NCBI RefSeq assembly: GCF_001648155.1
Contig: NZ_CP015199.1
Location: forward strand, 2,242,501-2,306,500
DNA length: 64,000 nt
Direction: 5' to 3'
Source of the DNA: Chryseobacterium glaciei
GTDB taxonomy: Bacteria; Bacteroidota; Bacteroidia; Flavobacteriales; Weeksellaceae
Under the pieces are notes generated by a model. The model was not told the DNA's origin and did not search any database. It saw nothing but the letters and a program-made list of their open reading frames with translations. How positions within the stretch are numbered: position 1 is the stretch's first letter; the number at the start of each line of letters is the position of its first letter. This document shows, piece by piece, positions 56,959-64,000 of this stretch. The translations under genes were made by a program, and so were the position numbers.

Positions 56959-57708
56959 ATGGAAAATGATAACCTTCTGTTTTCAAGATTGAGAAGTCTG
57001 AGAAGCAGAAAAAGAATAATAAAAAAAGATGTAGAAAAGCAGATAAGAAAAAAGTATAAGCGTAATAGAGAACTTTGGGAAACAAGAAGAAAAATTCCGT
57101 TAGTTCCATTGGAAAATCCTTATCAGAAAGGTTTTGTAAGATTCTTTGTGGTCAGAGATGACGTGAAAAGAACTAAAGACGGAAAGTTTTTTGAAGGAAT
57201 TCTTTCGAAGATCAACACCTATATGTATTCTGAAACCCGAAAATTTTTAAAAAAGAAAAGAAAATTCGGAAGAAAAATATATGTACCGAGAGATCAGAAG
57301 CTAGGTCGTCTTTTACCCTACCAATGGAATGATCCAAAATTGGGATTAACAATCAGAGAAAAACAATACTTTCTGAAAAGAGAAGAATACGATCCGTTCA
57401 GAAAAAGATACAACGTTTATTACGAATTCATCGAGCCATGGAGGTTTACCTTACAAGTAAAACCGTATATGATCACTCATTACAAACCTTTAAACTCAGA
57501 TTTAGAAAAAGAAATAGATGAACTAGATTCTTATTTAAATCAACATAAAATTAAAGGAATTATTTGTAAAAAAATAAATGGGGGATTAGGCAAATTAAGA
57601 TATGAAGATGAAAAAATTGATCTTATCGAGAGTAGAAAATACTTTCACTACAAAAAAATGTCCGCAACAGAGTTTGCAGATTATTTTATGGACGAATGCG
57701 TCCGCTAA
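56959..57708 (+). CDS. Basic protein of unknown function next to rtcB
   Basis: This 249-residue protein is rich in Lys, Arg and Tyr, especially at the start (RLRSLRSRKRIIKKDVEKQIR), with no signal peptide or membrane span. A central part has GKFFEGILSKINTYMYSETRKFLKKKRKFGRK and IYVPRDQKLGRLLPYQW. I do not recognise a domain. Its basic character fits RNA or ribosome binding. Its stop abuts the first possible start of rtcB (57709), so the two are coupled, which points to the same pathway. Confidence 0.65.
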   Translation: MENDNLLFSRLRSLRSRKRIIKKDVEKQIRKKYKRNRELWETRRKIPLVPLENPYQKGFVRFFVVRDDVKRTKDGKFFEGILSKINTYMYSETRKFLKKKRKFGRKIYVPRDQKLGRLLPYQWNDPKLGLTIREKQYFLKREEYDPFRKRYNVYYEFIEPWRFTLQVKPYMITHYKPLNSDLEKEIDELDSYLNQHKIKGIICKKINGGLGKLRYEDEKIDLIESRKYFHYKKMSATEFADYFMDECVR

Positions 57709-57726
57709 ATGTTTAAAACAAAAACA

Positions 57727-59118
57727 ATGGGAAATTTAAAACTTAAAGGAAAAGATATATTAAAAATAGGCTATCCAAACAATCAGAGTGTAAACATCGC
57801 TTTGGAAGTCATGAAAAGAAATTTTGCAACGAAAAATATTCATCATGTAAAATCTCTTTTAAAAGAAATTCTGACTAATCCGGAAGATTTCGAAAAAGAT
57901 TTAACCTTCGGACAAATTGCAGAAGCCTTGCTTTCATCCAAGAAAACAGAAAAAAGAATGTTGAATGCCAACCGTACTTCTTTTCAGATTTTCGGAAACA
58001 ATATTTCGGATGAAGCAAAAAATCAATTATACACAGGATTGAAACTTCCGATTGCAATACAGGGAGCCTTGATGCCTGATGCTCACAGCGGTTACGGACT
58101 TCCGATTGGCGGAGTTCTCGCAGTAGAAAACGCGGTAATTCCTTACGGAGTCGGCATGGATATTGGCTGCAGAATGAGCCTCAGTATTTTGGATACCCCT
58201 ATTTCATATCTGGATGGAGCAAGAGATAAATATGAAAAAGCTCTTGCCGAACATACCAAATTCGGAATGTACGAAACGCATAAATCTCACGTCGATCATG
58301 AAATTTTCGACAGAGATACATTCGATATGATCCCGATTTTGAAAAGATTAAAAGGAAAAGCCATCAAACAAATGGGTAGTTCCGGTGGTGGAAACCACTT
58401 TGTAGAATTCGGAGAAGTTGAAATCACAGAAGAAGACGAGCAAATCGGACTTCCAAAAGGAAAATACCTCGGAATTCTTTCTCACAGCGGTTCGCGTGGA
58501 TTGGGTGCTGAGATCGCTCAATATTATTCAAGAGTTGCAACAGAACAATGTCCATTGCCAAAAGAAGCGCAAAACTTTGCCTGGCTGGATTTAAACACGC
58601 ATCTCGGATTAGAATATTGGACGGCGATGAACTTGGCGGGAGATTATGCTTCAGCCTGTCACGACGATATTCACAGAAGATTGGTGAAAGCGGTCGGAGG
58701 AAGAGTAAAAGCTAAAATCGAAAATCATCACAATTTTGCTTGGAAAGAAATCCACAATGGAAGAGAAATGATCGTCCACAGAAAAGGCGCAACTCCCGCC
58801 AATGAAAATGAATTGGGTATGATTCCCGGATCAATGACCGCAAAAGGTTTCATCGTTCGCGGAAAAGGAAATCCAGATTCGTTGAATTCAGCTTCACACG
58901 GTGCGGGAAGAGCTTTTTCAAGAGGAGAATGCAGAAACCTTTTCACTCAAAATGACATCAAAAAAGAATTGAAATTAAAGAATGTCATTTTGATGGGTGG
59001 AAACACCGAAGAAGCACCAATGGCTTACAAAGACATCAACGAAGTCATGAATGCCCAAAGCGAATTGGTAGATATCCTCGGAACTTTTCAACCAAGAATT
59101 GTGAGGATGGATAGATAA
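57727..59118 (+). CDS. rtcB: RNA ligase RtcB
   Basis: RtcB joins RNA ends with 2',3'-cyclic phosphate or 3'-phosphate to 5'-OH, using GTP and manganese. Key features are MPDAHSGYGLPIGGVLA, GMDIGCRM with the metal Cys, GGNHFVEFGE, LSHSGSRGLG, ENHHNFAW and the GMP-linked His in SHGAGRAFSRGE. I start at ATG 57727 (MGNLKLKGKDILKIGYP); ATG 57709 is in frame and abuts the upstream gene. At 463 residues the length fits. With prfH downstream this is likely the ribosome-repair type (RtcB2), which rejoins cut 16S rRNA. Confidence 0.93.
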   Translation: MGNLKLKGKDILKIGYPNNQSVNIALEVMKRNFATKNIHHVKSLLKEILTNPEDFEKDLTFGQIAEALLSSKKTEKRMLNANRTSFQIFGNNISDEAKNQLYTGLKLPIAIQGALMPDAHSGYGLPIGGVLAVENAVIPYGVGMDIGCRMSLSILDTPISYLDGARDKYEKALAEHTKFGMYETHKSHVDHEIFDRDTFDMIPILKRLKGKAIKQMGSSGGGNHFVEFGEVEITEEDEQIGLPKGKYLGILSHSGSRGLGAEIAQYYSRVATEQCPLPKEAQNFAWLDLNTHLGLEYWTAMNLAGDYASACHDDIHRRLVKAVGGRVKAKIENHHNFAWKEIHNGREMIVHRKGATPANENELGMIPGSMTAKGFIVRGKGNPDSLNSASHGAGRAFSRGECRNLFTQNDIKKELKLKNVILMGGNTEEAPMAYKDINEVMNAQSELVDILGTFQPRIVRMDR

Positions 59119-59180
59119 ATTGGTTGATGGGTTATAGTTGTTGGTTGATGGATTTTTCACTGACGACTATTAGTAAGGCT

Positions 59181-59213
59181 AAACCTAACAGGTTTCAAAA
59201 ACCTGTTAGGTTT
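59181..59213. repeat. AAACCTAACAGGTTT palindromic repeat, perfect copy
   Basis: AAACCTAACAGGTTT (59181-59195) and AAACCTGTTAGGTTT (59199-59213) are exact complements with a 3-base gap. This type of repeat is widely dispersed in flavobacteria. It sits between rtcB and the zinc-ribbon gene. The other copy is at 56832. Confidence 0.75.
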
Positions 59214-59230
59214 GAATATCCTTCACCAAA

Positions 59231-59842
59231 ATGACAAAAAGAAAATTTAAAAAAATGACAAAAAGATACAAACAAGAATATTTCAATTATCATGAGAGCA
59301 TTCTCGTTGTCTGTCCAGATTGTGGAGAAGATGCTGTTGTTAAAAATGAACACAGTTACAAACAAGCAATATTAGAATGCAGGCATTGTGATTTGAAGAA
59401 AAATGGGCTGGATTTGGTCGTTTATAAAGCAATAATTAAACTTAACTGTCCTATTTGCAGTCATCATATTCATAATGAGCAAGGTAATTTAAAAGAAAAG
59501 CCTAAAAATGTACCTGTGAAATGTGATGAGTGTGATTCAAGGTTTGATATTCAACCAAAATTTGAGAAATATCTCAATTCTATTTTAAGAGAAGAGGGTT
59601 TGATTCATGATCAGGTTTTTGGATGCCCTTATTATTTTCAGGAAGATTTCAAAGGGAAATTATTCTGGGCTAGAAATAGAGAACACCTTTTGGAAATGGA
59701 AAATTATGTTTCATCAGATCTTAGAACACGATTGCCTTACAGAATGCGAATGGTAGAAAAATTACCAACATTTATTAAAGAAGCAAAAAACAGAGATGCT
59801 ATCTTAAAAATTTTACAAAAATGGAAAAACTCATACAAATAA
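59231..59842 (+). CDS. Double zinc-ribbon protein
   Basis: The 203-residue product has two zinc-ribbon-like units: CPDCGE with CRHCDL (about 29-55), and CPICSHH with KCDECDS (about 75-105). The C-terminal half has a region with FGCPYYFQEDFKGKLFWARNREHLLEM and many basic residues. There is no signal peptide. It overlaps prfH by 22 bases, so they are translated together. Zinc ribbons often bind nucleic acid or ribosomes. I do not recognise a named family. A second in-frame ATG lies at 59255. Confidence 0.7.
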   Translation: MTKRKFKKMTKRYKQEYFNYHESILVVCPDCGEDAVVKNEHSYKQAILECRHCDLKKNGLDLVVYKAIIKLNCPICSHHIHNEQGNLKEKPKNVPVKCDECDSRFDIQPKFEKYLNSILREEGLIHDQVFGCPYYFQEDFKGKLFWARNREHLLEMENYVSSDLRTRLPYRMRMVEKLPTFIKEAKNRDAILKILQKWKNSYK

Positions 59843-60519
59843 CCTCAGGAAGAGGACCTTTAGAATGCCAATGGGTAGTAGCGAAAGTTCTGAAGGTTTT
59901 CCTTGAGGAAGTAAAAAATAATAATATAGATTACGAAATCATACACCGCGAAAACGGTGATGAAAATCTGACATTAAAATCCGTAACCATCATTTTAAAA
60001 TCAAAAGATTTATCTGAATTTTTAAAAACATGGTTAGGAAGTATTTGCTGGACAGGAAAAAGTACATTCCGGAAACTGCACAAAAGAAGCAATTGGTTCA
60101 TCGGTGTTTTTGAATTGGAAGGTTTAGAGAAGATTAATTTTAATGAAAAAGATATTCAATTCCAAACAGCGAGAAGTCAGGGAAGTGGCGGACAAAATGT
60201 GAATAAAGTGAACACAGCTGTTCGCGCGACCCATTTACCTACTGGACAAAGTGTTTTCGTACAGGATACACGTTCACAATTGGAGAATAAAAAACTGTCC
60301 ATAACAAGATTAAAAGAAAAAGTTTTGGAACAGAATATTATTCAACTTCAAAAAAGAATGCAGGAAACATGGAATAATCATTTGCAGGTGCAAAGAGGAA
60401 ATCCGATTCGTACATTTTCTGGAACAGATTTTAAAAAGAATTATCAGGAAAGATCTTTCAAAAAGCAAAGAAACGTCCTGAAAACCGAATTAAAAAACTA
60501 CAAGAATGACGTTAACTAA
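59821..60519 (+). CDS. prfH: Release-factor homologue PrfH
   Basis: PrfH resembles the catalytic half of RF1/RF2 with GGQ intact (GSGGQNVNK near 120-128) but lacks the stop-codon-reading helical domains of RF1 (361 residues here against 232). PrfH is known to recognise ribosomes cut in the 16S decoding centre and release the stuck peptide so that RtcB can rejoin the RNA. The N-terminus here (RGPLECQWVVAKVLKVFLEEV) matches the family. It overlaps both its neighbours. Confidence in the family is high. The repair role is by homology. Confidence 0.9.
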   Translation: MEKLIQITSGRGPLECQWVVAKVLKVFLEEVKNNNIDYEIIHRENGDENLTLKSVTIILKSKDLSEFLKTWLGSICWTGKSTFRKLHKRSNWFIGVFELEGLEKINFNEKDIQFQTARSQGSGGQNVNKVNTAVRATHLPTGQSVFVQDTRSQLENKKLSITRLKEKVLEQNIIQLQKRMQETWNNHLQVQRGNPIRTFSGTDFKKNYQERSFKKQRNVLKTELKNYKNDVN

Positions 60520-61021
60520 AAGTAAGTATTACTTCGAGGCTCTTGATAATTATCCTTACAGCTTACCGGATTGTCTGGAAGCGCTGAATTATGCGCTGTC
60601 CTACGATCCTGAAGATGCAGACAGCCTGTGTTTAATGGGAAGAATCTACAGCGAAATGTTAATCGATTACGAAAAAGCAAAGCTGTATTTTGAAGAAGCA
60701 ATGCTCTGCGATGTGACGAACTTAAATGTTCCACAATATTACATCAAATGTCTTTTGGATAACGAAGATTTCCATGAAGCGGAAAAACTGATCCGATATT
60801 CTTTGAAAATTAAAGGGATTGATAAATCAGTCATTTGGCTTTACCGATCTTTGCTTTCCGAGAAAAGAGGAAGCTTAAGAAATGCTTTGAAGTTTTTAAA
60901 TGAAGCAGAAAAGTACTGTTTCACATCCTGCAGTCTTGATTCAATAAAAGGACGCAAAAAATTTGTGAAATCTAAAATGCCGAAGAAAAAACAAACTAAA
61001 AAGAATAAGGAGACGAAATAA
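60506..61021 (+). CDS. TPR protein in the rtcB-prfH cluster
   Basis: The 171-residue product holds TPR-like helices (ALSYDPEDADSLCLMGRIYSEMLIDYEKAKLYFEEA near 28-62 and a second set to 145) and a very basic tail (PKKKQTKKNKETK). It overlaps prfH by 14 bases and its end forms part of the operon terminator. TPR proteins often hold complexes together, and the basic tail could touch RNA. Role not known. Confidence 0.75.
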   Translation: MTLTKSKYYFEALDNYPYSLPDCLEALNYALSYDPEDADSLCLMGRIYSEMLIDYEKAKLYFEEAMLCDVTNLNVPQYYIKCLLDNEDFHEAEKLIRYSLKIKGIDKSVIWLYRSLLSEKRGSLRNALKFLNEAEKYCFTSCSLDSIKGRKKFVKSKMPKKKQTKKNKETK

Positions 61022-61034
61022 GTCTCCTTTTTTT
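61007..61034 (+). terminator. Terminator of the RNA repair cluster
   Basis: AAGGAGAC (61007-61014) pairs with GTCTCCTT (61022-61029), followed by T to 61034. The stem overlaps the last codons of the TPR gene. Confidence 0.9.
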
Positions 61035-61046
61035 GTAAATTTAATA

Positions 61047-62039
61047 ATGGAATTACGTTTTGAACTCAAAATTTTACGTTTAAAAGAAACATTCTCAATC
61101 GCTTACGGAAATTACGACAAAAGAGACGCTCTACTCATAGAATTATCTTATCAAAATTGTAAAGGTTACGGAGAATGTGTTGCGATTGATTATTATCAAA
61201 TTGATCTTCAAAGTTTTGTTTTAAAATTAAAAGAAATTCAAGCTAAAATTGAAGTTCAAAAAATCATTCATCCAAAAGAATTTTTCAAAATTTTATTTAG
61301 TTTAAATCTTCATCCGTTTTTACTTTCTGCGTTGGATTGTGCCTATTGGGATCTTTTCGGAAAGCTAGAGAACAAAAGTTTTATTGAATTAAATAAACTT
61401 CCTTTCGAAAATTTGATTGAAAGTTCGATCACAATTTCTGTTGGAGATATTGATAAACAGGTCCAAAAAATTGAAAAAAGCAGTTGGAATAAATTCAAAG
61501 TGAAATGTAAAGGTTTAGATAAAACTCATATTGAAAAACTTTTAGAATTAAATAGAAATATCGCCTTAGATTCCAATGCAAGTTTTACCGATGAAGACTG
61601 TATTTGGCTTCAGGAAAATGCTGAGGTTCAGAATTTTTCCTATTTAGAACAACCAAGACCGATTGATCAATATAAAGTATTAAATAAAAGTGGTTTTGCG
61701 AATTGGATGGCAGACGAAGATTGTCAAAACTTAGACTCTTTGGACGAATTAATTCCTTATTACAAAAGTATTAATATCAAATTAATGAAATCTGGTGGTT
61801 TAACTCCAGCTTTAGAAATGGTAAAAAAAGCCCGGGAATTAAATTATAAAATCATGATCGGCTGTATGACGGAATCTACTGTCGGGATTTCTGCTGGTTG
61901 TGCTTTGGCAGGACTTGTCGATTATGCAGATTTGGATGGAGCAAATCTCATTTCCAATGATTATGCAATAGGAAATTTCGTTGAAAACGGTAAAATAATA
62001 TTATCCGAAAAGCCAGGATTAGGAATTTCGTTAAAATAA
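61047..62039 (+). CDS. Dipeptide epimerase-like enolase-superfamily enzyme
   Basis: This 330-residue protein has the muconate-cycloisomerase/Ala-Glu epimerase layout: KVK-type pair in KFKVKCKG near 150, metal ligands Asp near 175 (ALDSNASF), Glu near 201 (LEQPRP) and Asp near 223 (ADEDC), and the second catalytic Lys near 245 in IKLMKSGG, plus GCMTEST near 272. L-Ala-D/L-Glu epimerase, used in murein recycling, is the usual call in this class, but substrates vary in the superfamily. It starts 12 bases past the repair-cluster terminator. Confidence 0.85.
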   Translation: MELRFELKILRLKETFSIAYGNYDKRDALLIELSYQNCKGYGECVAIDYYQIDLQSFVLKLKEIQAKIEVQKIIHPKEFFKILFSLNLHPFLLSALDCAYWDLFGKLENKSFIELNKLPFENLIESSITISVGDIDKQVQKIEKSSWNKFKVKCKGLDKTHIEKLLELNRNIALDSNASFTDEDCIWLQENAEVQNFSYLEQPRPIDQYKVLNKSGFANWMADEDCQNLDSLDELIPYYKSINIKLMKSGGLTPALEMVKKARELNYKIMIGCMTESTVGISAGCALAGLVDYADLDGANLISNDYAIGNFVENGKIILSEKPGLGISLK

Positions 62040-62085
62040 AAAAAGCCTTCAAACGAAGACTTTAGATGTATTTAATTGTAAGAAA

Positions 62086-62376
62086 TTACTTTTTCACAGA
62101 AACAATATAATCGTAAACCCACTGATGTTGTTCATCTGTTAACTTCGCTTTTGGAGCCATAGAATTCATAATTCCGACCCATTGCACAGAAGTATGCGCT
62201 GTAGGATCTGGTAATTTATGACATCTTGTGCATGAGTTTTCAAAGATTGTTTTTCCTTGAGCAATTTGCTCTGCCGTAGAAGTTGAAGCCATCGGAGCGG
62301 TTGCCGTCGTTGCTTTTGGCGTACAAGATGCTAATAAAACAGCAGTGAATGATGCTATGGCGAATATTTTTTTCAT
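62086..62376 (-). CDS. Small cytochrome c lipoprotein
   Basis: I start at ATG 62376, which gives a lipid signal (AVLLASC, Cys18), a Thr/Ala-rich spacer and one haem site CTRCH at 49-53, with a Met ligand candidate in IMNSMAP near 73. The 96-residue product is a periplasm-facing electron carrier. It lies alone. Confidence 0.85.
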   Translation of the reverse strand: MKKIFAIASFTAVLLASCTPKATTATAPMASTSTAEQIAQGKTIFENSCTRCHKLPDPTAHTSVQWVGIMNSMAPKAKLTDEQHQWVYDYIVSVKK

Positions 62377-62519
62377 ATTTAAACTATTTGATTGAAACAA
62401 ATGTAGGAAATTCCCTTTTTCATTGATAAAATAATACTTAATTTAGAAGAAATACAAATTAGGAAAAGAGAAAAAGTGAATGGTGAATTTTTTGAAATGC
62501 TTTAAATTATTTTTTTTAA

Positions 62520-62557
62520 CGCAAGGTTTGCAAAAATTTTATTATACAAACTTTGCG
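62520..62557. repeat. Imperfect inverted repeat
   Basis: CGCAAGGTTTG (62520-62530) and CAAACTTTGCG (62547-62557) are complementary apart from one base. It is a common intergenic element type in this phylum. Confidence 0.5.
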
Positions 62558-62649
62558 ATCCTTGGGTTTAAATAGTTTCAAGATAATAAAGATGTCTAAA
62601 AATTCATAAGCAAAGCAAATTCACTATTGACCATTCACGGTTTAATCCT

Positions 62650-62657
62650 TATTTTTG
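62650..62657 (+). promoter_or_regulatory. Promoter -7 box of meaB
   Basis: TATTTTTG matches TAnnTTTG. It lies inside the upstream extension of the frame, so the start is ATG 62663 and not 62627. Confidence 0.5.
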
Positions 62658-62662
62658 AACTA

Positions 62663-63652
62663 ATGAAATTTTCTACACAAGAGCTTATAGAAGGAATACA
62701 GTCAGGCAATAAACGGTTGATCGCAAAAGCTATTACTTTGGTTGAAAGCAAAAAAGCCGAACATAGAATTCAGGCTGAAGATTTATTAAAACAAATCATG
62801 CCTTTCACCGGAAAATCTGTTCGTGTAGGAATTACAGGTGTTCCAGGAGCCGGAAAATCAACTTTTATAGAAAATTTTGGAAGACTTGTGATTTCTCACG
62901 GTAAAAAGGTCGCTGTTCTGGCTATTGATCCAAGTTCAGCGATCAATAAAGGGAGTATTTTGGGTGATAAAACCCGAATGGAAGAACTTTCGAAGGAAGA
63001 AAATGCTTTTATCCGACCTTCCCCGAGCTCGGGATTTTTAGGCGGTGTTGCGAATACAACTTTTGAAACGATGATGATCTGCGAAGCGGCAGGTTACGAT
63101 TATATTTTAATTGAAACCGTTGGAGTGGGGCAGTCCGAGGTTTTGGTTGCCGATATTACCGATGTGTTTTTATTTTTAAAAATCATTGGGGGTGGAGACG
63201 AACTTCAAGGGATAAAAAGAGGTATCATGGAAATGGTTGACCTAATTTTCATTAATAAAGTAGATCAGGATAACCTTCAAAAAGCAAAAAATACAAGACT
63301 TGAATTAAAAAGAGCACTTGATTTTATTCCGCCCAAAGAAAAAGACTGGAAAATTCCTGTTTTGCTAGGTTCTGCGCTAAATAACGAAGGTTTAGGAGAG
63401 ATTTACGCTAAAATTGATGAATTCATCGATTTAAAAAAGAAAACTGAACGCTTTGAAATTGTAAGAACTCAACAAGCCGAAAAACGTTTTGAGTATTGGG
63501 TTCAGGAATATATTTTAGCGATGATGAAAAAAAGTGATTCCGTAGAAGAAGCGTATCTTGACCATAAAAAAAATGCTTCGACAATGGTTTCAAATCCAAG
63601 TACCGAAGCAAAATTATTTGTTGAAAAATTTCTTTCTAAAGACTCTGATTAA
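62663..63652 (+). CDS. meaB: Methylmalonyl-CoA mutase-associated GTPase MeaB
   Basis: MeaB loads and protects the B12 cofactor of methylmalonyl-CoA mutase. Walker A GVPGAGKS lies at 59-66, then the family segments AVLAIDPSSAINKGSILGDKTRM near 80-103 and ETVGVGQSE near 151-159, and an INKVD guanine motif near 200. It is 329 residues long. Its partner scpA is at 49.4 kb, not adjacent. It overlaps the convergent next gene by 4 bases. Confidence 0.94.
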   Translation: MKFSTQELIEGIQSGNKRLIAKAITLVESKKAEHRIQAEDLLKQIMPFTGKSVRVGITGVPGAGKSTFIENFGRLVISHGKKVAVLAIDPSSAINKGSILGDKTRMEELSKEENAFIRPSPSSGFLGGVANTTFETMMICEAAGYDYILIETVGVGQSEVLVADITDVFLFLKIIGGGDELQGIKRGIMEMVDLIFINKVDQDNLQKAKNTRLELKRALDFIPPKEKDWKIPVLLGSALNNEGLGEIYAKIDEFIDLKKKTERFEIVRTQQAEKRFEYWVQEYILAMMKKSDSVEEAYLDHKKNASTMVSNPSTEAKLFVEKFLSKDSD

Positions 63653-64000
63653 GGCTGTTTTGGCGTAGTTTCTTCATTTTTAGAAATATATCCGTCATAA
63701 GAGATTGGCTGTCTGTCATTACTTCTCATTGAGGTAAATGCTTTTCCGTTTTTATAAACTTCTATGATGATTTCATCTACATTATTTACATCGTTAGGTT
63801 TGATTTTAATGATCCATTTTCCTTTTTTATTCTGAGATTTATTAACTGTAAAATCTTTTGAAGTAAATCTGTAACTGTTATCACCACCATAATTTGCTTT
63901 AAATGATCTTCCAAAATAGGGAAGTACAACATCCAAAACATTATTTTTTATTTCAATGGTGTAGTCTCCATTTAAATCTAAAATTCTCGTTGCGGTAGAA
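63649..64000 (-). CDS. DUF4251 protein (partial)
   Basis: The frame is open to the window edge, so the N-terminus is missing (117 codons visible, counting the stop). The core matches DUF4251: LDLNGDYTIEIKNN, LPYFGRSFKANYGGDNSYRF, FTVNKSQNKKGKWIIKIKP, then a strand pair and a polar tail. These are secreted proteins of unknown function in Bacteroidota. A TTG at 63936 inside the frame is not the start. Confidence 0.75.
   Translation of the reverse strand, partial: STATRILDLNGDYTIEIKNNVLDVVLPYFGRSFKANYGGDNSYRFTSKDFTVNKSQNKKGKWIIKIKPNDVNNVDEIIIEVYKNGKAFTSMRSNDRQPISYDGYISKNEETTPKQP

Noticed and set aside
63649..63936. DUF4251 protein starting at TTG 63936
   Set aside because: The frame stays open to the window edge and the conserved core begins before this codon.

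Overview
This 64 kb window is AT-rich chromosomal DNA from a Bacteroidota bacterium, most likely a flavobacterium close to Chryseobacterium (Weeksellaceae). The signs are TAnnTTTG promoter boxes instead of E. coli-type -10 boxes, few purine-rich ribosome binding sites, type IX secretion (T9SS) sorting domains and a PorD-like protein, the Bacteroidota form of RNA polymerase omega, and several families largely confined to this phylum (DUF4835, DUF4836, DUF5687, DUF4251). The genus is inferred from gene content and order. I saw no rRNA, tRNA, CRISPR array, insertion sequence or prophage.

Layout. 0-9.4 kb: a metallo-beta-lactamase/tandem rhodanese protein cut by the left edge, a HerA-type ATPase, a DEDDh exonuclease, lysA behind a probable transcription attenuator, and a pyruvate-oxidase-like enzyme coupled to an MFS transporter. 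9.4-18.6 kb: small secreted proteins built only from TonB C-terminal-like domains, placed on both sides of miaB, then a sigma-54 activator, a membrane protein, lptE and a large acidic protein. 18.6-21.2 kb (minus strand): a DUF4126 protein, rnpA, tcdA and tatD. 21.6-30 kb: a TetR regulator, then bamD, rpoZ, coaBC, porD-like and recN, then a DUF5687/ABC pair. 30.1-32.4 kb: an ECF sigma factor, a probable anti-sigma protein and a beta-barrel gene broken by one in-frame stop.

32.5-36.6 kb: class II and class I fumarases, divergently arranged. 36.7-40.6 kb: an AraC regulator divergent from a T9SS-secreted protein, then the internally deleted and frameshifted remnant of what looks like a secreted amylase. 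40.7-44.8 kb: a SAM-I riboswitch ahead of a TonB-dependent receptor and an amino acid permease, suggesting methionine-related uptake. 45.1-53.1 kb: prfA, a prolyl oligopeptidase, B12-dependent methylmalonyl-CoA mutase (its chaperone meaB lies at 62.7 kb), a stress-type protein and an M28 peptidase. 53.1-56.4 kb (minus): a DUF4836 lipoprotein with an ABC ATPase and an FtsX-like permease.

The most interesting block is 56.5-61.0 kb. A short leader-like transcript with its own promoter and terminator comes first. It is followed by a cluster of an unrecognised basic protein, the RNA ligase RtcB, a double zinc-ribbon protein, the release-factor homologue PrfH and a TPR protein, ending in a clear terminator. 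PrfH with RtcB is the known pair that rescues and repairs ribosomes cut in the decoding centre, and the three extra proteins are candidate new parts. The window ends with a dipeptide-epimerase-like enzyme, a small cytochrome c lipoprotein, meaB and a DUF4251 protein cut by the right edge.
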